This document shows, piece by piece, positions 1-7,358 of a stretch of DNA of 64,000 bases; the first letter of the stretch is position 1, and every line of letters starts with the position of its first letter. The stretch is from DTU013 sp964512095. GTDB lineage: Bacteria; Bacillota; Clostridia; Acetivibrionales; DTU013. The stretch lies in NCBI GenBank assembly GCA_964512095.1, contig CAZEIH010000008.1, positions 1 through 64,000 of the forward strand, read 5' to 3'. Position numbers and translations under genes: made by a program. The notes under the pieces were generated by a model. It was not told where the DNA came from, did no database searches, and saw nothing but the letters and a program-made list of their open reading frames with translations.

Positions 1-54
1 CGGGTTATCGTCTCCTCCCGGGTTATCGTCTCCTCCCGGGTTATCGTCTCCTCC
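1..54. repeat. 18-bp coding minisatellite (GGDDNP units)
   Basis: Three perfect copies of an 18-bp unit begin at the window edge. Read on the minus strand each encodes GGDDNP, in frame with the SLH protein, so copy-number change would lengthen or shorten the linker without shifting the frame. The array continues outside the window. Confidence 0.85.
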
Positions 55-1017
55 CAAAGTTTCGCCGTCATTGGGCTTGCCTCCACCTGAACCACTACCA
101 CCAGCGCCACCCGAGCCTCCACTGCCTCCGCTGCCTGGAGTATCGTCATCATCAACAGCAGCAACAACTGCTATTACCGTCGGTTTGCCTCCTTTGGCAA
201 CAAGGTCTCCCTGTACGACTACATTATCAAGAGTAGCCTCTCCATCGCCGACAGTATCGGCTATTTCCAGATTGCCAGTCACTATAAGGTTCCGCAGCTT
301 TATGCCCGGTGAGGCTATAACAATGTTCCCCGCTGTGGCTGTACCACTCTCCGGCCCATATGTACCTGCAAAATAATATGTTCTTGTATCAGTTCGTACC
401 CTATCTAGAAGGACAGTGGCTTCGCTACGTGTTGTATCTGCTTTTGGGTTTATCCTTCCATTACTACCAGTCACAAGGCCTTCTCGGATTGCTCCTGCAA
501 TAGGCCCCTTTGCCCAGCTTGCTATTACGGCAGAATCCATAGCCACAGACAGGATACTGGTGTCACCATCCTGATCAATACCCTTTATTCTGGAGATAAT
601 CGTAATAGCCTGCTCCCTTGTAATTGTTTCCTCAGGAGAGAGCGTAGTAGCAGTTGTGCCGTTTATGTATCCTGCCCCGAGGGCTTTTGAAGCGTCATCA
701 TAGTACCACTTGTTAGGTGAAATATCTGAAAATTCCCTGACCTTGTCGCTTTTTACTGTGTATTTCATCACACGGTTTACAAGGGCCATGAACTCTGCTC
801 GGGTGATTTTGCTGTTAGGATTGTAATTACCCTTGTTATCTCCCATTAGCAATCCCAGCCTTACCCACTCGGTGAGGGTTTCCTCAGCCCAGTGGCCTTT
901 GAGCTCATTTATCCCCCTCGTTTCTTCAGCCTTGCTTGCATGGACTACTGTACACATGCTGAATAAAATACATAATGTGATAGTTAAAGAAACTGCTTTT
1001 TGAATCAGTTTTTTCAT
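1..1017 (-). CDS. S-layer homology (SLH) domain surface protein, N-terminal part
   Basis: The frame is open from an ATG at 1017 down to the window edge (339 codons), so the C-terminus is missing. A GGGGAGA ribosome site precedes the ATG. Residues 1-29 form a signal peptide (MKKLIQKAVSLTITLCILFS). Three SLH modules follow (about residues 35-90, 91-150, 151-210), recognisable by their W..., RAEF/REQA/RSEA motifs. Next comes a segment with the pattern GIKLRNLIVTGNLEIAD...LDNVVVQGD, which resembles the beta-helical stretches often found after SLH modules. A Gly/Ser-rich linker ends in GGDDNP repeats. SLH modules bind secondary wall polymer, so the protein should be anchored on the cell surface. 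What lies beyond the linker cannot be seen, so its function is unknown. Confidence 0.85.
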   Translation of the reverse strand, partial: MKKLIQKAVSLTITLCILFSMCTVVHASKAEETRGINELKGHWAEETLTEWVRLGLLMGDNKGNYNPNSKITRAEFMALVNRVMKYTVKSDKVREFSDISPNKWYYDDASKALGAGYINGTTATTLSPEETITREQAITIISRIKGIDQDGDTSILSVAMDSAVIASWAKGPIAGAIREGLVTGSNGRINPKADTTRSEATVLLDRVRTDTRTYYFAGTYGPESGTATAGNIVIASPGIKLRNLIVTGNLEIADTVGDGEATLDNVVVQGDLVAKGGKPTVIAVVAAVDDDDTPGSGGSGGSGGAGGSGSGGGKPNDGETLGGDDNPGGDDNPGGDDNP

Positions 1018-1022
1018 TACTA

Positions 1023-1088
1023 TTATCTCCCCTCACAAGTCAACTTTTCTTGCTTTAGTTGATTTAATATCCATAGTGTTTTTTTCAT
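1023..1088 (-). CDS. possible 21-aa leader peptide upstream of the SLH gene
   Basis: An ATG at 1088 is preceded by GCAGGTG seven bases upstream and opens a 21-codon frame (MKKTLWILNQLKQEKLTCEG...). It stops with TAA inside the ribosome-binding region of the SLH gene, five bases before the SLH start codon. The spacing suggests translational coupling, but such short frames also arise by chance and no homology is recognisable. Confidence 0.25.
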   Translation of the reverse strand: MKKTLWILNQLKQEKLTCEGR

Positions 1089-1260
1089 TACAAACACCTG
1101 CAAAATGCAAGTATCATACTATCCTCATAAGATAAAAACACAAATCCCCTCGCTCATCTTATTTAAGCTGCTTTAACGTTAATAAGTTACAAAATATTGC
1201 ATGTTGTGCAAACACATCTATCATATCATATCGTACTATGGGCAGAACAGATAAACTTGA

Positions 1261-1439
1261 GGTGTGGGTATGGGTATGGGTGTGGGTATGGGTATGGGTA
1301 TTGGTATGGGTATGGGTGTGGGTATGAGTATGGGTGTGGGGTGTGGGTGTGGGTATGGGTATGGGTATGGGTATGAGGTGTGGGTGTGGGTATGGGTATG
1401 GGTATGAGGTGTGGGTGTGGGTATGGGTGTGGGGTGTGG
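1261..1439 (+). repeat. G-rich GGGTAT/GGGTGT hexanucleotide array
   Basis: About 180 bases consist almost only of GGGTAT and GGGTGT units with a few GAGGTGT and AGTATG interruptions. The plus strand carries dozens of G3 runs separated by three bases, a telomere-like pattern able to form G-quadruplexes. It sits between the divergent SLH and Rpn genes, just upstream of the Rpn promoter. Long frames read through it on the minus strand (HPYPYP...) are low-complexity artefacts. The rest of the 1018-1528 gap holds the leader frame and promoter listed separately. Confidence 0.9.
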
Positions 1440-1473
1440 CAAAAGTACTTTTGTGTATTATTCATTATTTTTA

Positions 1474-1502
1474 TTTCCATTTGTGCTATAAAATGATATA
1501 AT
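1474..1502 (+). promoter_or_regulatory. sigma-A promoter for the Rpn nuclease gene
   Basis: TTTCCA at 1474-1479 and a perfect TATAAT at 1497-1502 are separated by 17 bases, and a TG dinucleotide two bases before the -10 makes it an extended -10 promoter. It begins 35 bases after the G-rich array and lies 27 bases before the start codon. Confidence 0.6.
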
Positions 1503-1528
1503 TTTGTTAGTAAGCAAGGAGATTAGTA

Positions 1529-2503
1529 ATGGGTAACAATACTTGGGTCAATAATGAAAACGATGTAACCTATAAATCATTCCTTACACACAAACAGACC
1601 TTTCTAGAACTATTAAAAGGATTTGTTCGTGAGGAATGGGTAGATGAAGTATCTGAAGACGGGCTAAGCTTGGAAAACCATAGTTTCATTTTAAGTGATT
1701 TTCAGGAGCGCGAAGCTGACATCATCTATAAAGCAAGAATCAATGGACTTGACGTATACTTTTATATGCTGCTCGAATTACAATCCACTGTGGATCATAC
1801 AATGCCCTTCCGCTTGCTAATATATATGACAGAGCTATGGAAAAGAGTTTTTGCAGATTCTGATGAAAATGAAAGAAAAAGAAAAAACTACAGGTTGCCT
1901 GCAATAATACCAATGATATTGTATAATGGTAACAGAAGTTGGACAGCGGTCAATAACTTTTTGGAATATCAAACAGGGAACAAATGCTTTAAGAATAATC
2001 TACTGGGTTTCCAGTATATATTATTCGATATCAGTAGCTATACTGAATCAGAATTGTATGAGGTAGGAACACTTATATCATCCATATTTGTATTGGACCA
2101 AGATGTTAATCATGAGGAATGGATAAAAAGGTTTTATAAGCTAATAAAAATCGTGCAGAGGTTTAGCCCTGAGCAGTTTGTGAAATTCAAAAGGTGGGTA
2201 TATAAAATATCACATAGGAATATCCCTGATAGCAAAAAAGAGGAGCTTTCAAGGATAATTGAGGAAGCAGATCTGTTGGAGGTGGAAAAGATGGTTATGA
2301 ATCTCGAACTTAATATGAAAAAATGGATGAATGAGGCAAAGCAGGAAGGTAAGCAGGAAGGTAAGCAGGAAGGTTTTGAGGAAGGCATGTATGTCGCTGC
2401 AAAAGCACTTATTCAATCAGGTAAGACCATAGAAGAAGCCTCAACTTTACTAAAGCTCTCACAGAAAATAATAGACAGAATTAAAAGCGAGCAGATAAAT
2501 TAA
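1529..2503 (+). CDS. Rpn-family recombination-promoting nuclease / PD-(D/E)XK 'transposase_31' protein
   Basis: The 324-residue protein matches the YhgA/Rpn family. It has the N-terminal D.TYKSFLT pattern, then DFQEREADIIYKA followed by the core VYFYMLLELQS, the D...ExQ arrangement of PD-(D/E)XK nucleases (about residues 60-90), and the family hallmark MPFRLLIYMTELW. Rpn proteins of Escherichia coli are DNA endonucleases that promote recA-independent recombination; in many genomes they are multicopy and were called transposases. The C-terminal tail has EGKQEGKQEGFEEG repeats encoded by 12-bp direct repeats, followed by a short helical end typical of the family. An AAGGAG ribosome site precedes the ATG. 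The gene stands alone. No terminal inverted repeats of a classical transposon were seen. Confidence 0.85.
   Translation: MGNNTWVNNENDVTYKSFLTHKQTFLELLKGFVREEWVDEVSEDGLSLENHSFILSDFQEREADIIYKARINGLDVYFYMLLELQSTVDHTMPFRLLIYMTELWKRVFADSDENERKRKNYRLPAIIPMILYNGNRSWTAVNNFLEYQTGNKCFKNNLLGFQYILFDISSYTESELYEVGTLISSIFVLDQDVNHEEWIKRFYKLIKIVQRFSPEQFVKFKRWVYKISHRNIPDSKKEELSRIIEEADLLEVEKMVMNLELNMKKWMNEAKQEGKQEGKQEGFEEGMYVAAKALIQSGKTIEEASTLLKLSQKIIDRIKSEQIN
2337..2373 (+). repeat. 12-bp in-frame direct repeats in the Rpn gene
   Basis: The unit AAGCAGGAAGGT occurs three times in direct tandem and encodes KQEG each time. Because 12 is a multiple of three, slippage changes the length of the charged tail but keeps the frame. 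Confidence 0.8.
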
Positions 2504-2549
2504 CTAGCATCTCCTGCCTTTGTAAAATCAAAGCAGGAGATGCTAGTTA
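2501..2549 (+). terminator. 17-bp perfect inverted repeat after the Rpn gene
   Basis: Arms 2501-2517 and 2533-2549 are perfectly complementary and include the TAA stop codon of the Rpn gene; CTTTG/CAAAG in the loop extends the stem with one bulge. There is no T-run after it, so it may act as a weak terminator or mRNA 3'-end stabiliser. Confidence 0.55.
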
Positions 2550-2562
2550 TATGTGCCGATTT

Positions 2563-2684
2563 ATTTATCTATGTCTTCAGAAGACGCTGACCTCTATAGG
2601 TCCGCGATGAATGAAGACTAATTAATTAACTTCCTTGGTCAGGTTGAGTTCAGTCTCCACCTGACTCCCTGAGCGAAGCGAATT
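2563..2684 (-). repeat. dispersed ~105-120 bp repeat, copy 1 (full length)
   Basis: Reversed relative to the copy at 50174-50276, this element runs from TTATCTATGTCTTC at one end to the GAGCGAAGCGAATT end, which touches the enolase stop codon. It contains the short palindrome GTCTTC-A-GAAGAC and a hairpin GTCAGGT...CACCTGAC. It has no coding capacity. Similar sequence recurs in intergenic DNA at 4136, 37619, 38274, 50174 and 63198, so it looks like a MITE or REP-like family. Confidence 0.75.
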
Positions 2685-3981
2685 AACTTTTCAGGTTAAA
2701 CCAGGCATCAAGTCCGGGATAAACCGCCGCACTCCCCAGCTCCTCCTCAATCCTGAGTAGCTGGTTGTATTTTGCTACCCTATCTGTACGAGAAGGTGCA
2801 CCTGTTTTGATTTGACCACAATTTACCGCAACAGCTATGTCTGCGATAGTCACATCCTCAGTCTCACCTGACCTATGGGATGTAACTGCAGTGTAACCTG
2901 CTCTGTTTGCCATTTGTATGGCTTCCAGAGTCTCTGTGAGGGTACCTATCTGGTTAACTTTGATTAATATTGAGTTAGCAACTCCCATATCAATTCCCTT
3001 TTTGAGCCTCTCGGTATTTGTCACAAAAAGATCGTCACCAACCAGCTGTATTTTACTTCCTAGTCTCTGTGTCAGTAGCTTCCACCCTTCCCAGTCATCT
3101 TCAGACAAACCATCCTCCAGGGATATAATTGGATATTTGTCAGCCCAATCAGCCCAGAACTCAACCATCTCTTCCCGGGTTTTAGTAATATTAGTCTTCC
3201 AGAAATGATATGTGCCATCCTCCTGATACATTTCAGTGGCAGCTGCATCGATGGCAATCCTAAAATCATCACCAGGCTTGTACCCTGCTCTTTCTACTGC
3301 TTCAAGTATAACCCGAATGGCTTCCTCATCACTTTTAAGGTTGGGTGCAAAGCCTCCCTCGTCACCAACTGCTGTCGAATAGCCTTTGTCTCTTAATACC
3401 TTTTTGAGATTATGGAACACCTCGGCGCACATCATCAAAGCATTTCTAAAGCAGTCTGCCCCTACAGGCATTACCATGAATTCCTGTATATTAACACTGT
3501 TATCCGCATGCTCACCACCGTTAATAATATTCATCATCGGCACCGGTAATACCTTGGCATTGACCCCACCGATATATTGGTACAGGCTAATCCCAAGTGC
3601 ATCGGCAGCCGCCTTTGCCGTTGCGAGTGATACGCCAAGAATAGCGTTTGCCCCCAGCTTTCCTTTATTATAAGTACCATCAAGGCCAATCATTTTTTTG
3701 TCAATTGCAACCTGGTCAAATATATTCATTCCTTCTATTTCAGGAGCAAGTATTTCATTCACATTTTTCACTGCATTAAGAACACCTTTTCCCAGATACC
3801 TTGATTCATCCTCATCCCTTAACTCCACTGCTTCAAACGCTCCGGTAGATGCTCCAGATGGCACAGCGGCTCGTCCAACATAACCTCCTTCTACTATCAC
3901 TTCTACCTCAATAGTAGGATTTCCCCTTGAATCCAGTATTTCCCTTCCAAAAACACTTTCAATTTCAAGATACTGCTTCAT
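2683..3981 (-). CDS. eno: enolase (phosphopyruvate hydratase)
   Basis: Enolase converts 2-phosphoglycerate to phosphoenolpyruvate in the cytoplasm. From the ATG at 3981 the protein is 432 residues, the usual length, and starts MKQYLEIESVFGREILDSRG. An AGGAG site lies eight bases upstream; a longer frame adds eight unlikely residues. Signature segments are all visible: SGASTGAFEAVELRD, GDEGGFAPNL, SLEDGLSEDDW, QLVGDDLFVTN with metal ligands, the catalytic-lysine segment ILIKVNQIGTLTET, and the SHRSGETED signature. The gene is the last glycolytic step in the window but is cut off from gpmI by about 18 kb of accessory DNA. It has its own promoter, and its stop codon abuts a dispersed repeat. Confidence 0.97.
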   Translation of the reverse strand: MKQYLEIESVFGREILDSRGNPTIEVEVIVEGGYVGRAAVPSGASTGAFEAVELRDEDESRYLGKGVLNAVKNVNEILAPEIEGMNIFDQVAIDKKMIGLDGTYNKGKLGANAILGVSLATAKAAADALGISLYQYIGGVNAKVLPVPMMNIINGGEHADNSVNIQEFMVMPVGADCFRNALMMCAEVFHNLKKVLRDKGYSTAVGDEGGFAPNLKSDEEAIRVILEAVERAGYKPGDDFRIAIDAAATEMYQEDGTYHFWKTNITKTREEMVEFWADWADKYPIISLEDGLSEDDWEGWKLLTQRLGSKIQLVGDDLFVTNTERLKKGIDMGVANSILIKVNQIGTLTETLEAIQMANRAGYTAVTSHRSGETEDVTIADIAVAVNCGQIKTGAPSRTDRVAKYNQLLRIEEELGSAAVYPGLDAWFNLKS

Positions 3982-4028
3982 AACTGCACTCCTTTCTTCT
4001 GCCAAACACTTCCTCTAATAATCTCCAT

Positions 4029-4058
4029 ATTATGCCACATCCGCAGGCTACATGTCCA
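4029..4058 (-). promoter_or_regulatory. probable sigma-A promoter of eno
   Basis: On the minus strand TGGACA (4053-4058) and CATAAT (4029-4034) are separated by 18 bases, each matching five of six consensus positions. They lie 48 bases upstream of the enolase start, which fits eno being a separate transcription unit. Confidence 0.5.
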
Positions 4059-4135
4059 TTGAATGATAGCATTCGATTTATTTTAACCACAAACAAGAGA
4101 AATAAAACAAAAATCAACCCTAATCACACCTCGAA

Positions 4136-4195
4136 GTCAATTTGCTTCGCTCAGGGAGTCAGATGGAGACTGACCTCCACCTGGCCAAGGAAGAT
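4136..4195 (+). repeat. dispersed repeat, partial copy 2
   Basis: The GTCAATTTGCTTCGCTCAGG end and the following GGAGTCAG...CACCTGGCCAAGGAAG half of the family are present; the GTCTTCTGAAGAC half is missing. The 4006-4478 gap otherwise holds the eno promoter, a palindrome and a 61-bp tandem repeat. Confidence 0.7.
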
Positions 4196-4197
4196 AA

Positions 4198-4218
4198 TCC
4201 TGGGGTCTGACCCCAGGA
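4198..4218. repeat. perfect 21-bp palindrome
   Basis: TCCTGGGGTC and GACCCCAGGA flank a single T, a perfect inverted repeat. It is directly next to the partial dispersed repeat and lies between the convergent ends of that element and the 61-bp tandem repeat. A terminator role without T-run or a protein-binding site are both possible. Confidence 0.6.
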
Positions 4219-4237
4219 GCTGTTCGCGAAGCAGTTT

Positions 4238-4359
4238 GAATGAGAGTTGATCTTCCATCTGTCATACTGAAGAGTGCGGCGCCAGTTTGGAAACGCTTGA
4301 ATGAGAGTTGATCTTCTACCTGTCATACTGAAGAGCGCAGCGCCAGTTGGCAACCCTCG
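4238..4359. repeat. 61-bp tandem duplication
   Basis: Two copies of a 61-bp unit (4238-4298 and 4299-4359) begin GAATGAGAGTTGATCTTC and share TGTCATACTGAAGAG and GCGCCAGTT. They differ at a handful of positions. The unit sits downstream of the AEC permease gene and has no credible coding frame. Confidence 0.8.
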
Positions 4360-4478
4360 CATGAGAACAAACATGGATATTTACAGTCTGTCGTTGACAG
4401 CATCGATGTAATGACAAAAACCCAGTTGAGTGAAATATGTGGACGAATCTCCTGTTCTCCCTTGTTTCAGTATTTCTT

Positions 4479-5402
4479 TTAATTGAGCAAAAACATACTT
4501 AGTAGTGGAATGGTGCCAAGAGAAAGCAGAGTAGAGAAGAATACGCCTGAAGAGGCTACAGACTGATCGCCGCCATAGTTTGCACACAGCATCGCCGTAC
4601 TCGCGGGGGCAGGCATGGCGATAACGATAGTCACAACGCCCAGTATCAGTCTGTTGTCAATAAGTAAGCCAGTTAAGTAAAAATAAATAATTGGAAAGAT
4701 CAGCATTCGGACAAATAATGCCACATATACCCTCCATGCTCTCATACAGCTCCTTAACGATACCACAGCCAATCCGCAGCCGATGGTCATCATACTGAGT
4801 GGACTGGTTACCTGATCCATGAACTGCAGCATGTTTACAAGAAATGCCGGTACCTTGATATCCAAGAGGTATATCACATATGAAAGCAGGGAGGCTGCAA
4901 CCATAGGCGTAAGTAACATTTTCCAGCGCAGCTTGAATTTTTCTTTCGAATTACTGACAAGCATGATGCCATAGGTATAACAAAACAGATAAAATGCCAT
5001 GTTGATTACGGCTGCATAGAACACTGCATTAGATCCAAAAATTACTCGTATTACCGGGAATCCAAAAAACACCGAATTCGTGAAAATAAGCATGAACTTT
5101 GACACGCCGATCTGTTCTGGCGCAATCTTCATCACTTTGACAAGAAGCGCTGCTAATGCAATTAGGGCAAACACCGTCAGAAAGGCGACACCAGTAAGCA
5201 TCACCATCTGTTCATTGTCCAGCAGGTGTTCATTGCTCATTACAGAGTACAGAATAGAACAAGGCAATGTCAGATTGACTACAAGCCCTGACAGGTGCTT
5301 ATTGGATTCTTCATTCATCACACCAGACTTTGATCCGACAAAGCCAAGCGCAATTGCAAAAAAAAGTATCCCTATCTGTGCTATGATGGTGGACATATTC
5401 AT
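4479..5402 (-). CDS. AEC (auxin efflux carrier) family permease
   Basis: The 307-residue protein is almost wholly hydrophobic with about ten predicted membrane helices in two blocks around a central loop (about residues 145-170), as expected for the AEC family. Family-like features are LTLPCSILYSVM in helix 2 and PAPASTAMLCANYGGD near the C-terminus. Characterised bacterial members move malate, malonate or other organic acids, so a carboxylate substrate is likely but not proven. AGGAG precedes the start. It is the last gene of the minus-strand run that begins with the DapA-like aldolase, 134 bases after the permease gene upstream, and may transport a product or substrate of that pathway. Confidence 0.85.
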   Translation of the reverse strand: MNMSTIIAQIGILFFAIALGFVGSKSGVMNEESNKHLSGLVVNLTLPCSILYSVMSNEHLLDNEQMVMLTGVAFLTVFALIALAALLVKVMKIAPEQIGVSKFMLIFTNSVFFGFPVIRVIFGSNAVFYAAVINMAFYLFCYTYGIMLVSNSKEKFKLRWKMLLTPMVAASLLSYVIYLLDIKVPAFLVNMLQFMDQVTSPLSMMTIGCGLAVVSLRSCMRAWRVYVALFVRMLIFPIIYFYLTGLLIDNRLILGVVTIVIAMPAPASTAMLCANYGGDQSVASSGVFFSTLLSLGTIPLLSMFLLN

Positions 5403-5475
5403 TGTATGGTCTCCTGTACGAAAGTACTTGAATCAATATTTTCATAGTTTATAGGCACGCCGATTTTCTGGATGT

Positions 5476-5510
5476 TCCGGCAAAAGCCGGCAAATAGCCG
5501 GCAAATAGCC
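5476..5510. repeat. short GCCGGCAAATA direct repeats
   Basis: CCGGCAAAAG, CCGGCAAATA and GCCGGCAAATAGCC occur head to tail between the permease gene and the AEC gene. The function is unknown; the repeats could mark a site of replication slippage. Confidence 0.5.
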
Positions 5511-5536
5511 AGAATCATTACCGTACAATGCTGCCA

Positions 5537-6388
5537 TCAACCCTTGACAGCCCCAGCTGTCAGACCTTCCACAAAGTACTTTTGAATAGCTGTAAACAGA
5601 ATTATTATAGGAATCGTTGTCGCCGTACCCAGCGCCATAATGCTTCCCCAATCGACTTCTGTTGAACTTATATAGTTCGCCAGTCCTACGGTTAGGGTTT
5701 TCATCGTATCGCTTGAAACAAGTACGCTCGATAAGAGGTACTCATTCCACGAGAGAATAAACACCATTATACCTGTACTCAACACACCGGGTATGCACAG
5801 AGGTAGAACAATACGACAGAAGGTCGTGAATACTGATGCTCCATCTATCATTGCTGCCTCCTCTATCCCCTTGGGAATTCTCTTGAAGAATGGAATCAAG
5901 AGCCATATGCAAAAGGGGAACGTAACAGTCATGTGACCAATAATAACACCCAGGTAACTTGAATTCAGTCCCATTCCGGAAATAATACGGTAAAGTGGGT
6001 TCATAAGCATAATTGGAGGGATACAGTAGGCTGAAAGTACGCCTACTATTATCAACCTTCGTCCCTTGAAATTAAAACGTGCCAGGCTATATGCACCCAA
6101 AGTCCCGAACACTATATCCAAAACCATTGTAGAAACTGCTACGATAAGACTGTTTACAAAATAGCGCATTACAATTGAGTCACTGAATGCCTTCCTATAC
6201 CAAACAAAATCAATATTCTTTGGAAAAAAAGCTGGCGGCATCTTAAACAATTCCACAGATGGCTTTAGTGAGCTCAATGCCATCCACAAAAGCGGAAAAC
6301 TAACCAATACGAATACAATTAGTGCAAGAAGCCACAATCCAAATTTCCCAAGGAGCCTGCCTGCTGCTTTTCTTATCGGTTTGTACAT
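5537..6388 (-). CDS. carbohydrate-type ABC importer permease (MalG-like)
   Basis: This 283-residue inner-membrane subunit has six predicted helices and the EAA loop EEAAMIDGASVFTTFCRIVLP (near residues 185-205) that contacts the ATPase. The ending YFVEGLTAGAVKG is typical of MalG-type permeases. The short gap (22 bases) to the MalF-like gene marks one operon. There is no ATPase gene in this operon. In Gram-positive bacteria such importers commonly share a genome-encoded MsmK-like ATPase, which would have to be elsewhere. Confidence 0.93.
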   Translation of the reverse strand: MYKPIRKAAGRLLGKFGLWLLALIVFVLVSFPLLWMALSSLKPSVELFKMPPAFFPKNIDFVWYRKAFSDSIVMRYFVNSLIVAVSTMVLDIVFGTLGAYSLARFNFKGRRLIIVGVLSAYCIPPIMLMNPLYRIISGMGLNSSYLGVIIGHMTVTFPFCIWLLIPFFKRIPKGIEEAAMIDGASVFTTFCRIVLPLCIPGVLSTGIMVFILSWNEYLLSSVLVSSDTMKTLTVGLANYISSTEVDWGSIMALGTATTIPIIILFTAIQKYFVEGLTAGAVKG

Positions 6389-6410
6389 GTTTTTAGTCTC
6401 CTTTCCTTAC

Positions 6411-7334
6411 TCAGTCTTCGGAAGCAACAGACTTTCTCACGTAAAAAGCAACGCAGATAAACAGCAATATGCCTAGGATAACGGAGATACTCGATGCGTA
6501 TCCTGTCTGGAAGGTCCCGAACGATGCCTGATAAATCATGATTGGCAGGTGCGTCGTTGAACCGGCAGGCCCTCCGCCGGTCACCATCCATATCAAGTCA
6601 AAATATGTTGCTGTCCAGACGATACGCAGTACCGCCAATACGATTGTCGTTTCCTTAAGGTGAGGAAGTGTAATGTGCAGGAATGACTGAAACCGTCCTG
6701 CTCCATCTACATACGCAGCCTCGTAGAGCTCTCTATCAATACCTTTGAGTGCCGCCCAATAGATGAGCATGGGAAACGGATATGATCTCCATATATTAAT
6801 AATTATCAGCACAGCCATTGCATAGTTCGGCAAGGCTAAGAGTGACTGTCGGTGACCGATCATTTCAAGGTTTTGCAGCCATGTGCTGATTATTCCATAG
6901 TCACCGTTCATCACCCATTTGGTTACCAGAGCAAGTGCTATTGCAGGAACAACATAGGGAATCAGGAGAAAGCTACGGAAAGCTGTTCCAAAGCGCATAT
7001 CCTTACGATTGATGAGCAGTGCGAGTCCAAAACCAAGCAACATCTGTCCTACAACTGAAATTACTGTCCAGACCACGGTGTTCCACAGGTATTTAGGGAA
7101 CACCGGGTTGGTAAACAGCTTTATATAGTTATCAATCCCAATAAAGGATGTCGTGCTTTTTAGCAGCTTTGCATCAGTAAAACTCAGCCAGATGTTGTAG
7201 AGTACCGGGTACAGAACAAACACTGCCAGAAATAACACCGTGGGTGCTATAAATATGATTCCCAGAAACTGCCGTTTTTTATGATAATTTTTCTTGCGTG
7301 AGTACCTTGAATCATCTATTTTATTCTCAAGCAT
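6411..7334 (-). CDS. carbohydrate-type ABC importer permease (MalF-like)
   Basis: The 307-residue protein has six predicted helices after a charged N-terminus (SRYSRKKNYHKKRQ), and the EAA motif YEAAYVDGAGRFQSFLHITLP near residue 210. It pairs with the MalG-like subunit to form the translocation pore. It lies 24 bases after the solute-binding protein gene. The substrate cannot be read from sequence. Confidence 0.93.
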   Translation of the reverse strand: MLENKIDDSRYSRKKNYHKKRQFLGIIFIAPTVLFLAVFVLYPVLYNIWLSFTDAKLLKSTTSFIGIDNYIKLFTNPVFPKYLWNTVVWTVISVVGQMLLGFGLALLINRKDMRFGTAFRSFLLIPYVVPAIALALVTKWVMNGDYGIISTWLQNLEMIGHRQSLLALPNYAMAVLIIINIWRSYPFPMLIYWAALKGIDRELYEAAYVDGAGRFQSFLHITLPHLKETTIVLAVLRIVWTATYFDLIWMVTGGGPAGSTTHLPIMIYQASFGTFQTGYASSISVILGILLFICVAFYVRKSVASED

Positions 7335-7358
7335 GGTTATTCCTCCCCGATATATTGC

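Noticed and set aside
1226..1480. Two proline/histidine-rich minus-strand frames (HPYPYP...)
   Set aside because: They are translations of the GGGTAT/GGGTGT array with no ribosome site and no domain.
1529..2549. A complete transposon around the Rpn gene
   Set aside because: The inverted repeat at 2501-2549 is a local hairpin and has no partner upstream of the gene.
4381..4587. 68-codon frame inside the 3' end of the AEC permease gene
   Set aside because: It is a shadow in another phase, with no domain or ribosome site.
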